Shown here: piece by piece, positions 44,037 to 53,197 of the stretch
How positions within the stretch are numbered: the first letter of the stretch is position 1
Layout of the letters: each line of letters opens with the position of its first letter
From: JAUILH01 sp965230535
GTDB lineage: Bacteria > Bacteroidota > Bacteroidia > Flavobacteriales_D > JAUILH01
Length of the DNA: 64,000 bases
NCBI GenBank assembly: GCA_965230535.1
Contig: OZ246010.1
Span: 1,798,001-1,862,000 of the forward strand
Reading direction: 5' to 3'
Position numbers and translations under genes: made by a program
The notes under the pieces: model-generated
What the model was told of the DNA's origin: nothing
Seen by the model: the letters and a program-made list of their open reading frames with translations, nothing else
Database searches by the model: none

Positions 44037-46751
44037 TTACTGAATCACACTTCCCAACCAACGTTCCATTTCATCTGCAGATTTTCCTTTTCTGCTGGCG
44101 ATATCTTCAACCTGCTCCATATTGATTTTACCCAGACCGAAATATTTCGATTCCGGATGTGCAAAATACCATCCACATACACTTGCAGCCGGAGTCATGG
44201 CCAGATTATCTGTCAACTCCACCTCTGTGTGCTCCGTAGAATTCAGGATCTCGAACAAACCTGGTTTTTCTGTATGATCAGGACAAGCCGGATAGCCTGG
44301 AGCCGGACGAATGCCTCTGTATTTTTCCTTAATTAATTCTTCATTGTTTAAGGATTCACTTTGATCGTAGCCCCAAAGTTTTGTACGTACTTCTTTGTGC
44401 ATGTATTCGGCCAAAGCTTCCGCCAAACGATCTGCCAGAGCTTTTACCATGATAGAATTGTAATCGTCATGGTCCGCTTCAAATCGTTGAACATGTTCTT
44501 CAATTCCAAGTCCGGCAGTCACCGTAAATCCACCCACATAGTCCTTCAATCCTGAAGACTTGGGTGCGATAAAATCGGACAGGGCAATATTGGGTACCCC
44601 GGCAGCTTTTTTAGATTGTTGTCTCAAAGTTCTTTGTGTGTGCAGAACTGTTTCTCTTTGATCGTCTGTATAGATTTCGATATCATCTCCAACCGCATTT
44701 GCCGGCCAGATTCCGACAACGGCTTTTGCTTTTAACCAGTTTTCCTTGCAAATGGTATCCAGCATTTGAGTAGCATCATTGAATAGTTTGCTTGCTTCCG
44801 TACCAACCACTTCATCCTCAAGAATATTAGGATAGCGACCAGCCAACTCCCATGTTTGGAAGAAGGGAGTCCAGTCGATAAAAGCCCTTAGATCATCCAG
44901 TTTAATGTTGTCATAAGCCGTTACACCAAGTTGTGCAGGTGTTGGTAAATCTTCTTGTTTAAAGTCGATCTTAAACGAATTGTCTCTTGCTTGTTCAAGA
45001 CTCAAAAGTGGTTTTTGATTCTTCTTATTTTCATGGTGAACACGAACTTTTTCATAATCGGCCTGAAGCTTTTCCACAAACTCTTCTTTCTCTCCACTCA
45101 GCAAGCTACCAGCTACCGGTACACATCTGGAAGCGTCCAAAACATGGACTGTTTGACCGTGATTAAATACAGGATCGATTTTAACTGCCGTGTGCACACG
45201 AGAGGTTGTAGCTCCACCAATCAGTAAAGGAATGTCCATTTCCAAACGCTCCATTTCTTTGGCAACGTGCACCATCTCATCCAATGAAGGAGTAATTAAT
45301 CCACTAAGACCAATGATGTCTACGTTTTCGGCTTTGGCGGTTTCCAGAATCTTCTCTGGTGGCACCATCACGCCCATATCGATCACATCATAATTGTTGC
45401 AACCAAGCACCACACCTACAATGTTCTTTCCGATATCGTGTACATCTCCCTTTACTGTTGCCAACAAAATCTTTCCGGCCGAAGACGATTTTTCATCTTT
45501 TTCTGCTTCAATATATGGTAGTAAGTATGCCACTGCTTTTTTCATTACACGGGCACTTTTCACCACCTGAGGTAAGAACATTTTTCCTGCACCAAATAAG
45601 TCTCCAACCACATTCATTCCATTCATCAAAGTCACTTCAATAACTTCCAATGGACGACTTGCCTGTTGTCTCGCTTCCTCAGTATCTTCCTCAATAAATT
45701 CTGTAATTCCCTTCACCAAGGCGTGGGTAATCCTGTCCTGAAGATTGCCTTCACGCCAGGCCATGTCACGCACCTGCTGTTTGCCATCACCTTTTACTTT
45801 TTCTGCAAAATCTAGCAGCCTTTCGGTGGCATCATCTCTCCTATCCAACAACACATCTTCCACATGTTCAAGCAAATCTTTTGGAATATCGTCATATACC
45901 TCTAGCATGGCCGGATTCACAATTCCCATATCCATACCTTCACGAATGGCGTGGTACAAGAACGCAGAGTGCATGGCTTCTCTTACCACGTTATTTCCTC
46001 TAAACGAGAAACTCACGTTACTCACACCACCACTTACATGTGCTCCCGGTAAATTTTCTCTGATCCATCGCGTAGCCTGAAAGAAATCCATAGCATTCTT
46101 TCTATGTTCCTCCATCCCGGTCGCCACAGGGAAAATATTGGGGTCGAAAATGATATCCTGAGGTGGGAATTTGACCTTATCTACCAGTATTCGGTACGAT
46201 TTTTCGCAAATCTCAACACGCCTTTCGTAACTATCTGCCTGACCAACCTCATCGAAGGCCATAACAATGACAGCCGCACCATATTGTTTAATTTTTTTGG
46301 CTTCCTGAATGAACTTCTCTTCACCTTCCTTTAAAGAAATTGAGTTTACGACACATTTCCCCTGCACACATTGCAATCCGGCTTCAATGATGTCCCATTT
46401 GGAACTATCGATCATGATTGGCACTCTGGCGATATCAGGTTCTGCCATCAACAGATTCAGGAACTTTACCATGGCTGCTTTTCCATCGATCAAACCATCA
46501 TCCATATTGATATCAATGATCTGAGCACCTCCTTCAACCTGATGTCTGGCAACGTCCAGGGCCTCTTCAAAATTATCCTCATTGATCAATCTCAGGAATT
46601 TCCTGGATCCAGCTACATTGGTTCGTTCACCAACGTTTACAAAGTTGGTTTCAGGTGTTACAATTAAAGGCTCTAAGCCACTTAACTTCATAAAGGGCAG
46701 ATTGTCCCATTTGTATGTATATGTTCCTGTATAATCCGGATGTAAACTCAT
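44037..46751 (-). CDS. metH: Cobalamin-dependent methionine synthase, folate/B12/activation half
   Basis: This is the C-terminal two-thirds of MetH as a separate 904-residue protein. Domains: pterin-binding (about 20-290; NFVNVGERTNVAGS), cap (about 310-400), B12-binding (about 405-560; DVHDIGKNIVG with the His ligand to cobalt) and the SAM-dependent reactivation domain (about 570-900; YFAHPESKYFGLGKI). It transfers methyl from methyl-THF to homocysteine together with the separately encoded homocysteine-binding subunit at 47195-48196. A QueF-like gene lies between the two. All three are in one operon under a SAM-I riboswitch. Confidence 0.97.
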   Translation of the reverse strand: MSLHPDYTGTYTYKWDNLPFMKLSGLEPLIVTPETNFVNVGERTNVAGSRKFLRLINEDNFEEALDVARHQVEGGAQIIDINMDDGLIDGKAAMVKFLNLLMAEPDIARVPIMIDSSKWDIIEAGLQCVQGKCVVNSISLKEGEEKFIQEAKKIKQYGAAVIVMAFDEVGQADSYERRVEICEKSYRILVDKVKFPPQDIIFDPNIFPVATGMEEHRKNAMDFFQATRWIRENLPGAHVSGGVSNVSFSFRGNNVVREAMHSAFLYHAIREGMDMGIVNPAMLEVYDDIPKDLLEHVEDVLLDRRDDATERLLDFAEKVKGDGKQQVRDMAWREGNLQDRITHALVKGITEFIEEDTEEARQQASRPLEVIEVTLMNGMNVVGDLFGAGKMFLPQVVKSARVMKKAVAYLLPYIEAEKDEKSSSAGKILLATVKGDVHDIGKNIVGVVLGCNNYDVIDMGVMVPPEKILETAKAENVDIIGLSGLITPSLDEMVHVAKEMERLEMDIPLLIGGATTSRVHTAVKIDPVFNHGQTVHVLDASRCVPVAGSLLSGEKEEFVEKLQADYEKVRVHHENKKNQKPLLSLEQARDNSFKIDFKQEDLPTPAQLGVTAYDNIKLDDLRAFIDWTPFFQTWELAGRYPNILEDEVVGTEASKLFNDATQMLDTICKENWLKAKAVVGIWPANAVGDDIEIYTDDQRETVLHTQRTLRQQSKKAAGVPNIALSDFIAPKSSGLKDYVGGFTVTAGLGIEEHVQRFEADHDDYNSIMVKALADRLAEALAEYMHKEVRTKLWGYDQSESLNNEELIKEKYRGIRPAPGYPACPDHTEKPGLFEILNSTEHTEVELTDNLAMTPAASVCGWYFAHPESKYFGLGKINMEQVEDIASRKGKSADEMERWLGSVIQ

Positions 46752-46767
46752 CTTCTGTCTTTATTAA

Positions 46768-47202
46768 TTACATTACTACTGCCCAGTTGTCTTCTGAATT
46801 GGAGTGCATCCAATCCTTATATTCTTCCTTGCCTCCACGAGCTGCCCAATCGGAGTCGATGGTAAGCTTTGAACTAATTCCTCCTCTTGGATTACAAACC
46901 ATAACAATGCGCAAACGTTTAGGCTCATAAACTTCCATTAAATGATCGTAGAAGATATTGATCAATCTCTCGTAAGACACAGTAATGTCTCTCAAGTGGT
47001 AAGCATATTGTTTTAGAGATTTAAGCTCAATGATTTTATCTTCCGGGTAAAAAGTGAGAAAAACAGTGGCAAAATCCGGCTGTTCCTTCACTCCCAGAAA
47101 AGTAAATTCAGGAATTTTAACTTTTATCTCGTAAGCCTCTTCGCTGGGGTTTGGAAGTGCCTTTAAAATAGAGGCATCTATTTCGCTATACAACTTAGGC
47201 AT
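46768..47202 (-). CDS. QueF-like T-fold protein lacking the catalytic cysteine
   Basis: A 144-residue homologue of preQ0 reductase QueF (tunnelling fold). Retained: PEFTFLGVKEQPDFAT (aligns to the QueF active-site loop, with its general-acid Asp), the NADPH-associated motif IIELKSLK, a Glu at the purine-anchoring position (SYE where QueF has FHE) and NPRGGIS. Missing: the nucleophilic Cys that forms the thioimide (a short loop with Gly is in its place) and the His before the anchoring Glu (Tyr here). Nitrile reduction by the known mechanism is therefore not expected. It overlaps the homocysteine methyltransferase gene by 8 bases and precedes metH by 16, so a role in folate/methyl metabolism is likelier than queuosine synthesis. 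Confidence 0.85.
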   Translation of the reverse strand: MPKLYSEIDASILKALPNPSEEAYEIKVKIPEFTFLGVKEQPDFATVFLTFYPEDKIIELKSLKQYAYHLRDITVSYERLINIFYDHLMEVYEPKRLRIVMVCNPRGGISSKLTIDSDWAARGGKEEYKDWMHSNSEDNWAVVM

Positions 47203-48196
47203 GTGCTTCTGTTTTTTGTGGTTCGTAGTTTTTTACCAATGCTGCAATGGCCTTGATATGATCTGGTGTTGTTCCGCAGCAACCTCCAACTATGTTGACC
47301 AGCCCTTCATCTAAAAAGGTTTTAATCTGTGCCGCCATTTGTTCTGGTGATTCATCGTATTCACCCATTTCATTTGGCAAACCTGCATTGGGGTGGGCGC
47401 TGACAAAGCAATTGCCTTTATTTCTGATAATCTGAAGATATGGTCTAAGAGCAGATGCTCCCAAAGCACAATTCAAACCGATGGTTAAGGGCTCTGAATG
47501 CTCAACTGAAACGATAAAAGCTTCTGTGGTCTGACCGCTCAGGGTTCTACCGCTGGCATCTGTGATGGTTCCTGAAATCATGATTGGCAGATCAGTTCCC
47601 AATTCCTCCTGCGCTTCATTAATGGCATGCAGGGCAGCTTTGGCATTCAATGTATCTGTAATCGTTTCAACCAATAACAAATCAGAACCACCTTTTATCA
47701 ATCCTTTAGCTTGCTCAGAAAAAGCTTCCACCAACTCCTGATACGTAACATTTCTGAATCCGGGATCATTCACATCCGGTGACATAGAGGCCAGTCGTGT
47801 AGTTGGTCCCATAGATCCCGCCACAAACCTTGGTTTATGTGGTTCCTTCTCTGTGAATTCCTGAGCCACTTCTTTGGCGATTTTAGCCGACTCATAATTG
47901 ATATCGTATACTGCAGAGGCCAGGTCATAATCGTCTTGTGCAATAGATGTTCCTCCAAAAGAGTTTGTTTCCACGATATCGGCACCAGCCTTAAAGTACT
48001 GGGCATGAATTTCCTTGATAATCTCAGGTCTGGTAATCGACAACAGGTCATTATTTCCCTTCAGAGGAGATGGATGATCCTTGAAACGCGTTCCGCGATA
48101 ATCCGCTTCTTCAAGTTTATATCGCTGAATCATAGTACCCATCGCACCATCCAGTACCAGTATTCTGTCTTTTAATATGTCTTTAATCTTTGCCAT
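47195..48196 (-). CDS. metH: Homocysteine S-methyltransferase subunit of split methionine synthase
   Basis: The N-terminal, homocysteine-binding module of MetH as a 333-residue protein. It begins RILVLDGAMGTMIQRY, contains ETNSFGGTS, and has the three zinc ligands in GLNCALG and GGCCGTTP. It activates homocysteine as the zinc thiolate and accepts the methyl group from cobalamin on the partner protein (44037-46751). First gene of the riboswitch-controlled operon. The intrinsic terminator U-tract ends only 5 bases before its ATG. The split form of MetH is known from other Bacteroidota. Confidence 0.96.
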   Translation of the reverse strand: MAKIKDILKDRILVLDGAMGTMIQRYKLEEADYRGTRFKDHPSPLKGNNDLLSITRPEIIKEIHAQYFKAGADIVETNSFGGTSIAQDDYDLASAVYDINYESAKIAKEVAQEFTEKEPHKPRFVAGSMGPTTRLASMSPDVNDPGFRNVTYQELVEAFSEQAKGLIKGGSDLLLVETITDTLNAKAALHAINEAQEELGTDLPIMISGTITDASGRTLSGQTTEAFIVSVEHSEPLTIGLNCALGASALRPYLQIIRNKGNCFVSAHPNAGLPNEMGEYDESPEQMAAQIKTFLDEGLVNIVGGCCGTTPDHIKAIAALVKNYEPQKTEAHA

Positions 48197-48201
48197 GTTC
48201 C

Positions 48202-48238
48202 AAAAAAAAATCCCAACAATTTAGTATTGTCGGGATTT
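48202..48238 (-). terminator. Riboswitch expression-platform terminator
   Basis: On the minus strand, 13-bp arms (48226-48238 and 48208-48220; AAATCCCGACAAT with ATTGTTGGGATTT, one G-U) are followed by at least six more T residues. It ends at 48202, directly before the ATG at 48196. With SAM bound this hairpin should stop transcription. Confidence 0.88.
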
Positions 48239-48270
48239 CATATTTATGTGTTTAAATAATCTATCTAACC

Positions 48271-48383
48271 GACTTATCTTCTCATGATTCAAGATCATGA
48301 TAGGAATTAGCACCTTTCCACGACCAGCGCGGCGGTTGCTAAGGTATCATAGGGCCTAATCCCTCCACCTTTCTTAATAAGTC
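48271..48383 (-). ncRNA. SAM-I (S-box) riboswitch
   Basis: The minus strand carries the S-box core: P1 5' strand GACTTAT (48383-48377), AAGAAAGGTGGAGGGATTAG, then GGCCCTATGATACC and GCAACC, a P3/P4 region with GGTGCTAATTCC, and the P1 3' strand ATAAGTC (48277-48271). It binds S-adenosylmethionine and would switch off the downstream methionine synthase operon when SAM is plentiful. GTCGG at the P1 3' strand can pair with CCGAC in the terminator's 5' arm, a possible antiterminator contact. Confidence 0.95.
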
Positions 48384-48445
48384 TAAAAGAACGTAGGTAC
48401 AAATATATGCAGTAAATGTGTGAAATAAAATTCGGGCAATTATTC

Positions 48446-48453
48446 TAACTTTG
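48446..48453 (+). promoter_or_regulatory. -7 box before the helicase gene
   Basis: TAACTTTG matches TAnnTTTG and ends 5 bases before the TTG start codon at 48459. No clear -33 TTG is present. It supports the TTG start with little or no leader. Confidence 0.4.
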
Positions 48454-48458
48454 TTTAC

Positions 48459-51400
48459 TTGGACAATTTGCTTCAACATAATGCACAGGATCTGGCGTTT
48501 ATCAAAGATTTGAGAGCGGAATTATTTGATTTCAGTAAACGAAATCAGAATATATTTTTTAAAGGTGGCAAGCAATTTTTGGAATTACTCGACCTACCTA
48601 CCGATCTAAAATTGGAAACTGGTGGAAAATTACTGTTGGATGCTGAAGATGGTAGCTTGTTAAATGCACTTGACGCTATTAGAATCAAAGCCAACCGAAA
48701 CACACGTGAGCTCGGGTTTAATCAATTGAATCTGGTAAGCATTTTTGTAAGGTGGTACCATCCTGAATATAAAGAGCACGTATCGTCTCCCCTTTTGATT
48801 ACTCCGGTTGAATTGAGACGAAAAAAGGGCATTTCTTTGGCTTACGAACTTTTAATAGAAGGTGAGCCCAAGTGGAATCCGGCATTATTATATCTGTGGA
48901 AGCAACTGTTTCAGTTCTCCAATCTTGAAGAAATCCATGTGGAAGCTGAGCAGATTAAAAATTATTTTCTGGAACAAGATTCTGATCTGGACATTCGCAT
49001 CAACGAATCGGAAGAGCTAAACGATGATAACCAATGGACCATTATCTCTGATAAGCCAAGCATAGGTAATTTCGATTTCAGGCGTATGAGCTTGCTTCAG
49101 GATTATGATATTTTATTGACTAATCCGGATTTGGCTTCATCTCTGGAACAAAGGCTTTCTTTTGAAGAGCAGCAATCTGCTCTAAAAGCCAGTTACAATG
49201 TCATCAATGCAGATTCGTCACAAACAGAAGTGATCGAAAGTGGCTTATCGGGTCAAAACCTGGTAGTTCAGGGACCTCCGGGAACCGGAAAATCTCAAAC
49301 CATTGTGAATCTGTGCAGTAACCTGATGGCAAGAGGAAAACGTGTACTGCTGGTAAGCGACAAAAGAGCTGCTCTGGATGTTGTTTTTTCCAGATTATCT
49401 GGTGTGGGTCTGGACAAGTACAGCCTTTTCAGCTATGACAGTCAGCTGGACAGAAAAGCACTGATAAACGATCTTAAGCATACCTATCAATCATCTCTAA
49501 ACGATACTCAGGATTTGGGGGCACTGCTTTACGAGAAACAAAAAATCTCAGAGCAAATCCAGCTTAAAGAACAGGCCATTCAACGCTACCATAACGAGCT
49601 TAATACTAAAAACGAACATGGTATTTCTCTGTGCGACCTCTTCGAAACGGGACTAAACACACAAGAACACCTTTGTGAATTAGAAAATGGATTGAAATTT
49701 TCTTTACCTCCTTTTCACGATTTCAAAACGCATGAACAAACGCTTACCAGGCTTGAGAACATTCATATTGGATTTGGATATGATGGCGCCTGGTACAATC
49801 ATCCGGCTTCACAAATTAAGCCCGTTGTTTGGCAACAAGATGCACCTGGAAAATGGTTGAAAAACACCATCGACCAATCAAAAATTCACCTCAAAGCAAT
49901 AAAGCAGCTCGCATTTTTGGGTTATTCTAATTTCACAGTTGACCAGCTTCAATTGGAATTTGCAAAAGCCAGTTTGTTCAACAAACTAAGCGAGCTTGGT
50001 TTATATGAATTGGCTGATCCCAGCACAGTTCAGTCAAGGAAATATGACAAGCTAATCACCCGACATAAGAAACTTAGAAATCAACATAAGAAAGCTGCTA
50101 AACGAAATCTGAATTGGAGAAGAAAACTTGAGCTTCAGGAAACAGAAGAGGCCATTCAGGTTTTTGAGAAATGGGAAGGCAGGTTTTCAAGATTCTTCAG
50201 CCGACAATATCGCGCTATTAGGAAAGCTGTGAATCGACATTACAACTTTGAAGCACATGCCGTTCTTCCAAGTCATTTAAAAATTCTTAAGTCGTTACAC
50301 CGAGAATTGGAACTGAGCGAAAAACTTGAAATTGTAGAAGACAGTCTGAAATCTGAATTGGGCATTGAACAACTGGATTTAATAGAAGCACTTGTCAATG
50401 ATTTAAGACGAAAAGTAGCTCAGGCACCAGACACATACAACCACCTTTTACAACAAGACAGCGCGCATATTCAGTCTTTCTACCAATTAAATTCATCATT
50501 TGAGAGATTCAAACATTCTGTGAGACAATTGACTCCGGATTTGGGGAGTTTCACCATTGAAGAGGCCAGACAGTTTATTCAAAAACTGGAGGGATGTTTG
50601 GACGAAATTCCAAGCTATGCGCATCCTATTAAAAAATTGCTTCAGAGCGAATCTTATGTGGCCTACTGCAAACTTCCTTTGGATCTAAAATCGTTAAAAG
50701 CCCATTGCATAGACTGGGAAATCAAAAAAAGTTTAGACCTAAGATATTGGCTTAAGAATACCACGGTTGTCGAGATTAAAAAACTCTACAATGAAAAACT
50801 TGAATTGGCTGGTAAATTGACACAAGCCAATCAAAAGTATTTGAGTGCCAAACAAGCTATCGACATTAAAGAAGCGGTTAAACTGGCGAGCAAATCCGTA
50901 GTTGGTATGGATGAAGAAACGCGTCAGGAAAAGAAAGCACTTCAACAAGCCAAACGTCTTTTGGAAAGAGAGTTTTCTAAGTCCAAACGCTATAAATCCA
51001 TTCGCGAATTGTTAGATGCGGAAGCCGAAAGTTTGTTGATGCGTCTAAAGCCATTGTGGTTGATGAGTCCACATGCGATTGCAGACACCTTTGATATTCG
51101 TTCCATATTTGATGTGATTATATATGATGAAGCGAGCCAGGCCCGAGTTGAAGACGCCTACCCAAGTTTATTGAGAGCAAATCAGTTTGTGATATTCGGT
51201 GACGACAAACAAATGCCTCCATCCAATTATTTTAGAAAAAGTGAGCAGGAAGATTTACCAGAAAGTTTGCTGAGCTATCTGGCTCCAAAGAGCGTGGCCA
51301 AATCACTCAAATGGCATTACAGAAGTGATTCGAAAGAATTGATAGAGTTCAGCAATCAACACTTTTATGAGGGCAAACTTCATGTAATACCTTCACCTAA

Positions 51401-52079
51401 AAGTGTGAACTCGCCTGTAGAATTTGTTTATCTGGAAAATGGCAGATTCATAGATCGAAGAAACGTAGCGGAAGCCAAAAAAGTAGTTTCTCTTCTCAAA
51501 TCACTGTTACTGAAAGACGAAAAGAGCATTGGAATTGTGGCCTTTTCTCTGGAACAGGCTCAGTTAATTGAAGAAATTCTGACTGAGTATTGCAAACAAG
51601 ACCCTGTTTTTGCAGAATTGATCAACAGCAACTATACACATTACGACAATGGTGTTTATCAGGGACTGTTCATTAAAAATCTGGAGAACATTCAGGGAGA
51701 CGAGCGAGACGTGATGATCATCTCTTCAGCATATGGCAAAGATGATGAAGGCAAATTGAGACAATACTATGGTCCATTGACGCTGGCTGGGGGCGAGAGA
51801 AGGTTAAATGTGTTGTTGACCAGGGCAAAGAAGAAAGTCATATTGATTTCGAGTCTTGTGGCAGACGATATTCAATCTGATAAGGATGGCGCTTTGGCTT
51901 TTAAAGCATTCATTCAATTTTCACAACTATGTACTCCGGAAAAACCCAACAATAAGGAGATCAAGATCCCACTTAATCAACATTCAGAAGAATTGTATCA
52001 GGCCTATTCTGCCAAACAGTGGAATGTCCGATTAGAAGATGCCTATAACAAGTACTGCTACCCTGAATTAGTTGGTTGA
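48459..52079 (+). CDS. Superfamily 1 (DNA2/NAM7-like) helicase/ATPase
   Basis: A cytoplasmic NTP-dependent nucleic-acid motor of 1206 residues. The N-terminal region (1-230) resembles the DUF4011-type start (LRAELFDFSKRNQNIFF). Walker A is VVQGPPGTGKSQ (near 270), followed by a roughly 550-residue helical, charged insertion (about 300-860). Then come the Walker B box IYDEASQARVED (near 888), FGDDKQMPPS and the C-terminal motifs NIQGDERDVMIIS and RRLNVLLTRAKKKV. Unlike many DUF4011 helicases it ends soon after motif VI, with no nuclease domain. No ATG occurs before residue 200, so TTG at 48459 is the best start. Role in repair or defence is open; no defence neighbour is seen. Confidence 0.88.
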   Translation: MDNLLQHNAQDLAFIKDLRAELFDFSKRNQNIFFKGGKQFLELLDLPTDLKLETGGKLLLDAEDGSLLNALDAIRIKANRNTRELGFNQLNLVSIFVRWYHPEYKEHVSSPLLITPVELRRKKGISLAYELLIEGEPKWNPALLYLWKQLFQFSNLEEIHVEAEQIKNYFLEQDSDLDIRINESEELNDDNQWTIISDKPSIGNFDFRRMSLLQDYDILLTNPDLASSLEQRLSFEEQQSALKASYNVINADSSQTEVIESGLSGQNLVVQGPPGTGKSQTIVNLCSNLMARGKRVLLVSDKRAALDVVFSRLSGVGLDKYSLFSYDSQLDRKALINDLKHTYQSSLNDTQDLGALLYEKQKISEQIQLKEQAIQRYHNELNTKNEHGISLCDLFETGLNTQEHLCELENGLKFSLPPFHDFKTHEQTLTRLENIHIGFGYDGAWYNHPASQIKPVVWQQDAPGKWLKNTIDQSKIHLKAIKQLAFLGYSNFTVDQLQLEFAKASLFNKLSELGLYELADPSTVQSRKYDKLITRHKKLRNQHKKAAKRNLNWRRKLELQETEEAIQVFEKWEGRFSRFFSRQYRAIRKAVNRHYNFEAHAVLPSHLKILKSLHRELELSEKLEIVEDSLKSELGIEQLDLIEALVNDLRRKVAQAPDTYNHLLQQDSAHIQSFYQLNSSFERFKHSVRQLTPDLGSFTIEEARQFIQKLEGCLDEIPSYAHPIKKLLQSESYVAYCKLPLDLKSLKAHCIDWEIKKSLDLRYWLKNTTVVEIKKLYNEKLELAGKLTQANQKYLSAKQAIDIKEAVKLASKSVVGMDEETRQEKKALQQAKRLLEREFSKSKRYKSIRELLDAEAESLLMRLKPLWLMSPHAIADTFDIRSIFDVIIYDEASQARVEDAYPSLLRANQFVIFGDDKQMPPSNYFRKSEQEDLPESLLSYLAPKSVAKSLKWHYRSDSKELIEFSNQHFYEGKLHVIPSPKSVNSPVEFVYLENGRFIDRRNVAEAKKVVSLLKSLLLKDEKSIGIVAFSLEQAQLIEEILTEYCKQDPVFAELINSNYTHYDNGVYQGLFIKNLENIQGDERDVMIISSAYGKDDEGKLRQYYGPLTLAGGERRLNVLLTRAKKKVILISSLVADDIQSDKDGALAFKAFIQFSQLCTPEKPNNKEIKIPLNQHSEELYQAYSAKQWNVRLEDAYNKYCYPELVG

Positions 52080-52130
52080 CAAATTGAACAAAGTTGACCT
52101 TCATGTGTACCGCTCACAAAATATGTACTC

Positions 52131-53135
52131 ATGAAAACGACTCTGCTTGCTCTCACTACTTGTTTCACTGTTGCATTCATTCCTAATCTATCTCAGGCAC
52201 AACCAGGAGACTTTTACGGCGAACACCGTTTACGATGGTTCATTGAAGTTCAGGATTCCGTTGAACAATATCCTGATGATTTGTTTTATAAGTGGGCACG
52301 TATGGAGTTAATCTTCCGGCCTTATTTTGATCTTTATACGCCTGCTTACGATAATCTGGATAGCTATACAAAACGTATGAGCATCTACCAAAGTTACCAG
52401 AAGGACTCAATAGTTGTTTCGAGAAAACAGGCATGTAAAATGTGTGGTCCCAAGCGTGTTTTGGTAGAAAATCCAGCTAACGAACTACGAAATTTTGTAC
52501 TGGATAATCAGGAAAATTTGCTTTCAGATCTGAATATGCTCATTGAAGAGAAACCAACATATGTCGATCGCTGGGCTCCCGGAAACAGAAGGCCTTTAAC
52601 AGCGAATCTGGCATCCTACCTTTATAGGCGGGGACAACTCTACTATGTGACAGACAAGCCAGAAGATGCTCTAAAAGACTACAAAAAAGCGCTTGAAAGC
52701 AACCCTACTGGTGAGCTAAAAAAAGAAATATATGTTTCGATTGCCGGCATTCACCTTCAATCGAAGGACAATAGATTGGCACTGAAGTATCTAAACTTAG
52801 CTGAGCCAGCAATAGAAGACAGTACACATTTATCTGAAAACCTACCCGCATATTACAGATACGAAAGTGTGAAGCTGGCCCTATTAGACAGTTTGGGAGA
52901 TTCCACTGCAATAGTCAATTATCTTCAAAACCGATCTGCAAATTACCTAGGCCATTATTATACCCGACTGGGAGAACGGAATCCAAAGGAAAAACCTACA
53001 CACGCAGAAGGGGAGGCAATTAGAAAAGCAGAAGAATATGAGCTTATGATTTACGAATACCTAAAAAGAAACCGAGCTGAGACAGGCCCATCAAGTTTCC
53101 TCAATCATAAAAAGGCGATCCTGGATAAACTATGA
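52131..53135 (+). CDS. Secreted TPR-containing protein of unknown function
   Basis: 334 residues with a signal peptide (ends LSQAQ). The middle contains ACKMCGPK, a CxxC pair that may bind metal or form a disulfide. TPR-like helices occupy about 165-265 (YVTDKPEDALKDYKKALES; SIAGIHLQSKDNRLALKYL), and the C-terminus is helical and basic. No specific family recognised. It stands alone after the helicase gene (51-base gap) and ends at a bidirectional terminator. Confidence 0.75.
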   Translation: MKTTLLALTTCFTVAFIPNLSQAQPGDFYGEHRLRWFIEVQDSVEQYPDDLFYKWARMELIFRPYFDLYTPAYDNLDSYTKRMSIYQSYQKDSIVVSRKQACKMCGPKRVLVENPANELRNFVLDNQENLLSDLNMLIEEKPTYVDRWAPGNRRPLTANLASYLYRRGQLYYVTDKPEDALKDYKKALESNPTGELKKEIYVSIAGIHLQSKDNRLALKYLNLAEPAIEDSTHLSENLPAYYRYESVKLALLDSLGDSTAIVNYLQNRSANYLGHYYTRLGERNPKEKPTHAEGEAIRKAEEYELMIYEYLKRNRAETGPSSFLNHKKAILDKL

Positions 53136-53147
53136 TTCCTCCAACAA

Positions 53148-53176
53148 AAAAGTCGCACCGATATGGTGCGACTTTT
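53148..53176. terminator. Bidirectional intrinsic terminator
   Basis: Perfect 12-bp stem AAAAGTCGCACC / GGTGCGACTTTT with a 5-base loop, between two convergent genes. A and T runs on both sides let it work for both. Confidence 0.92.
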
Positions 53177-53197
53177 CCAGTATTGTTATAAAGCTGT

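Noticed and set aside
46768..47202. Functional preQ0 reductase of queuosine synthesis
   Set aside because: The nucleophilic Cys is absent and no queuosine genes are nearby, so plain queF was not assigned.
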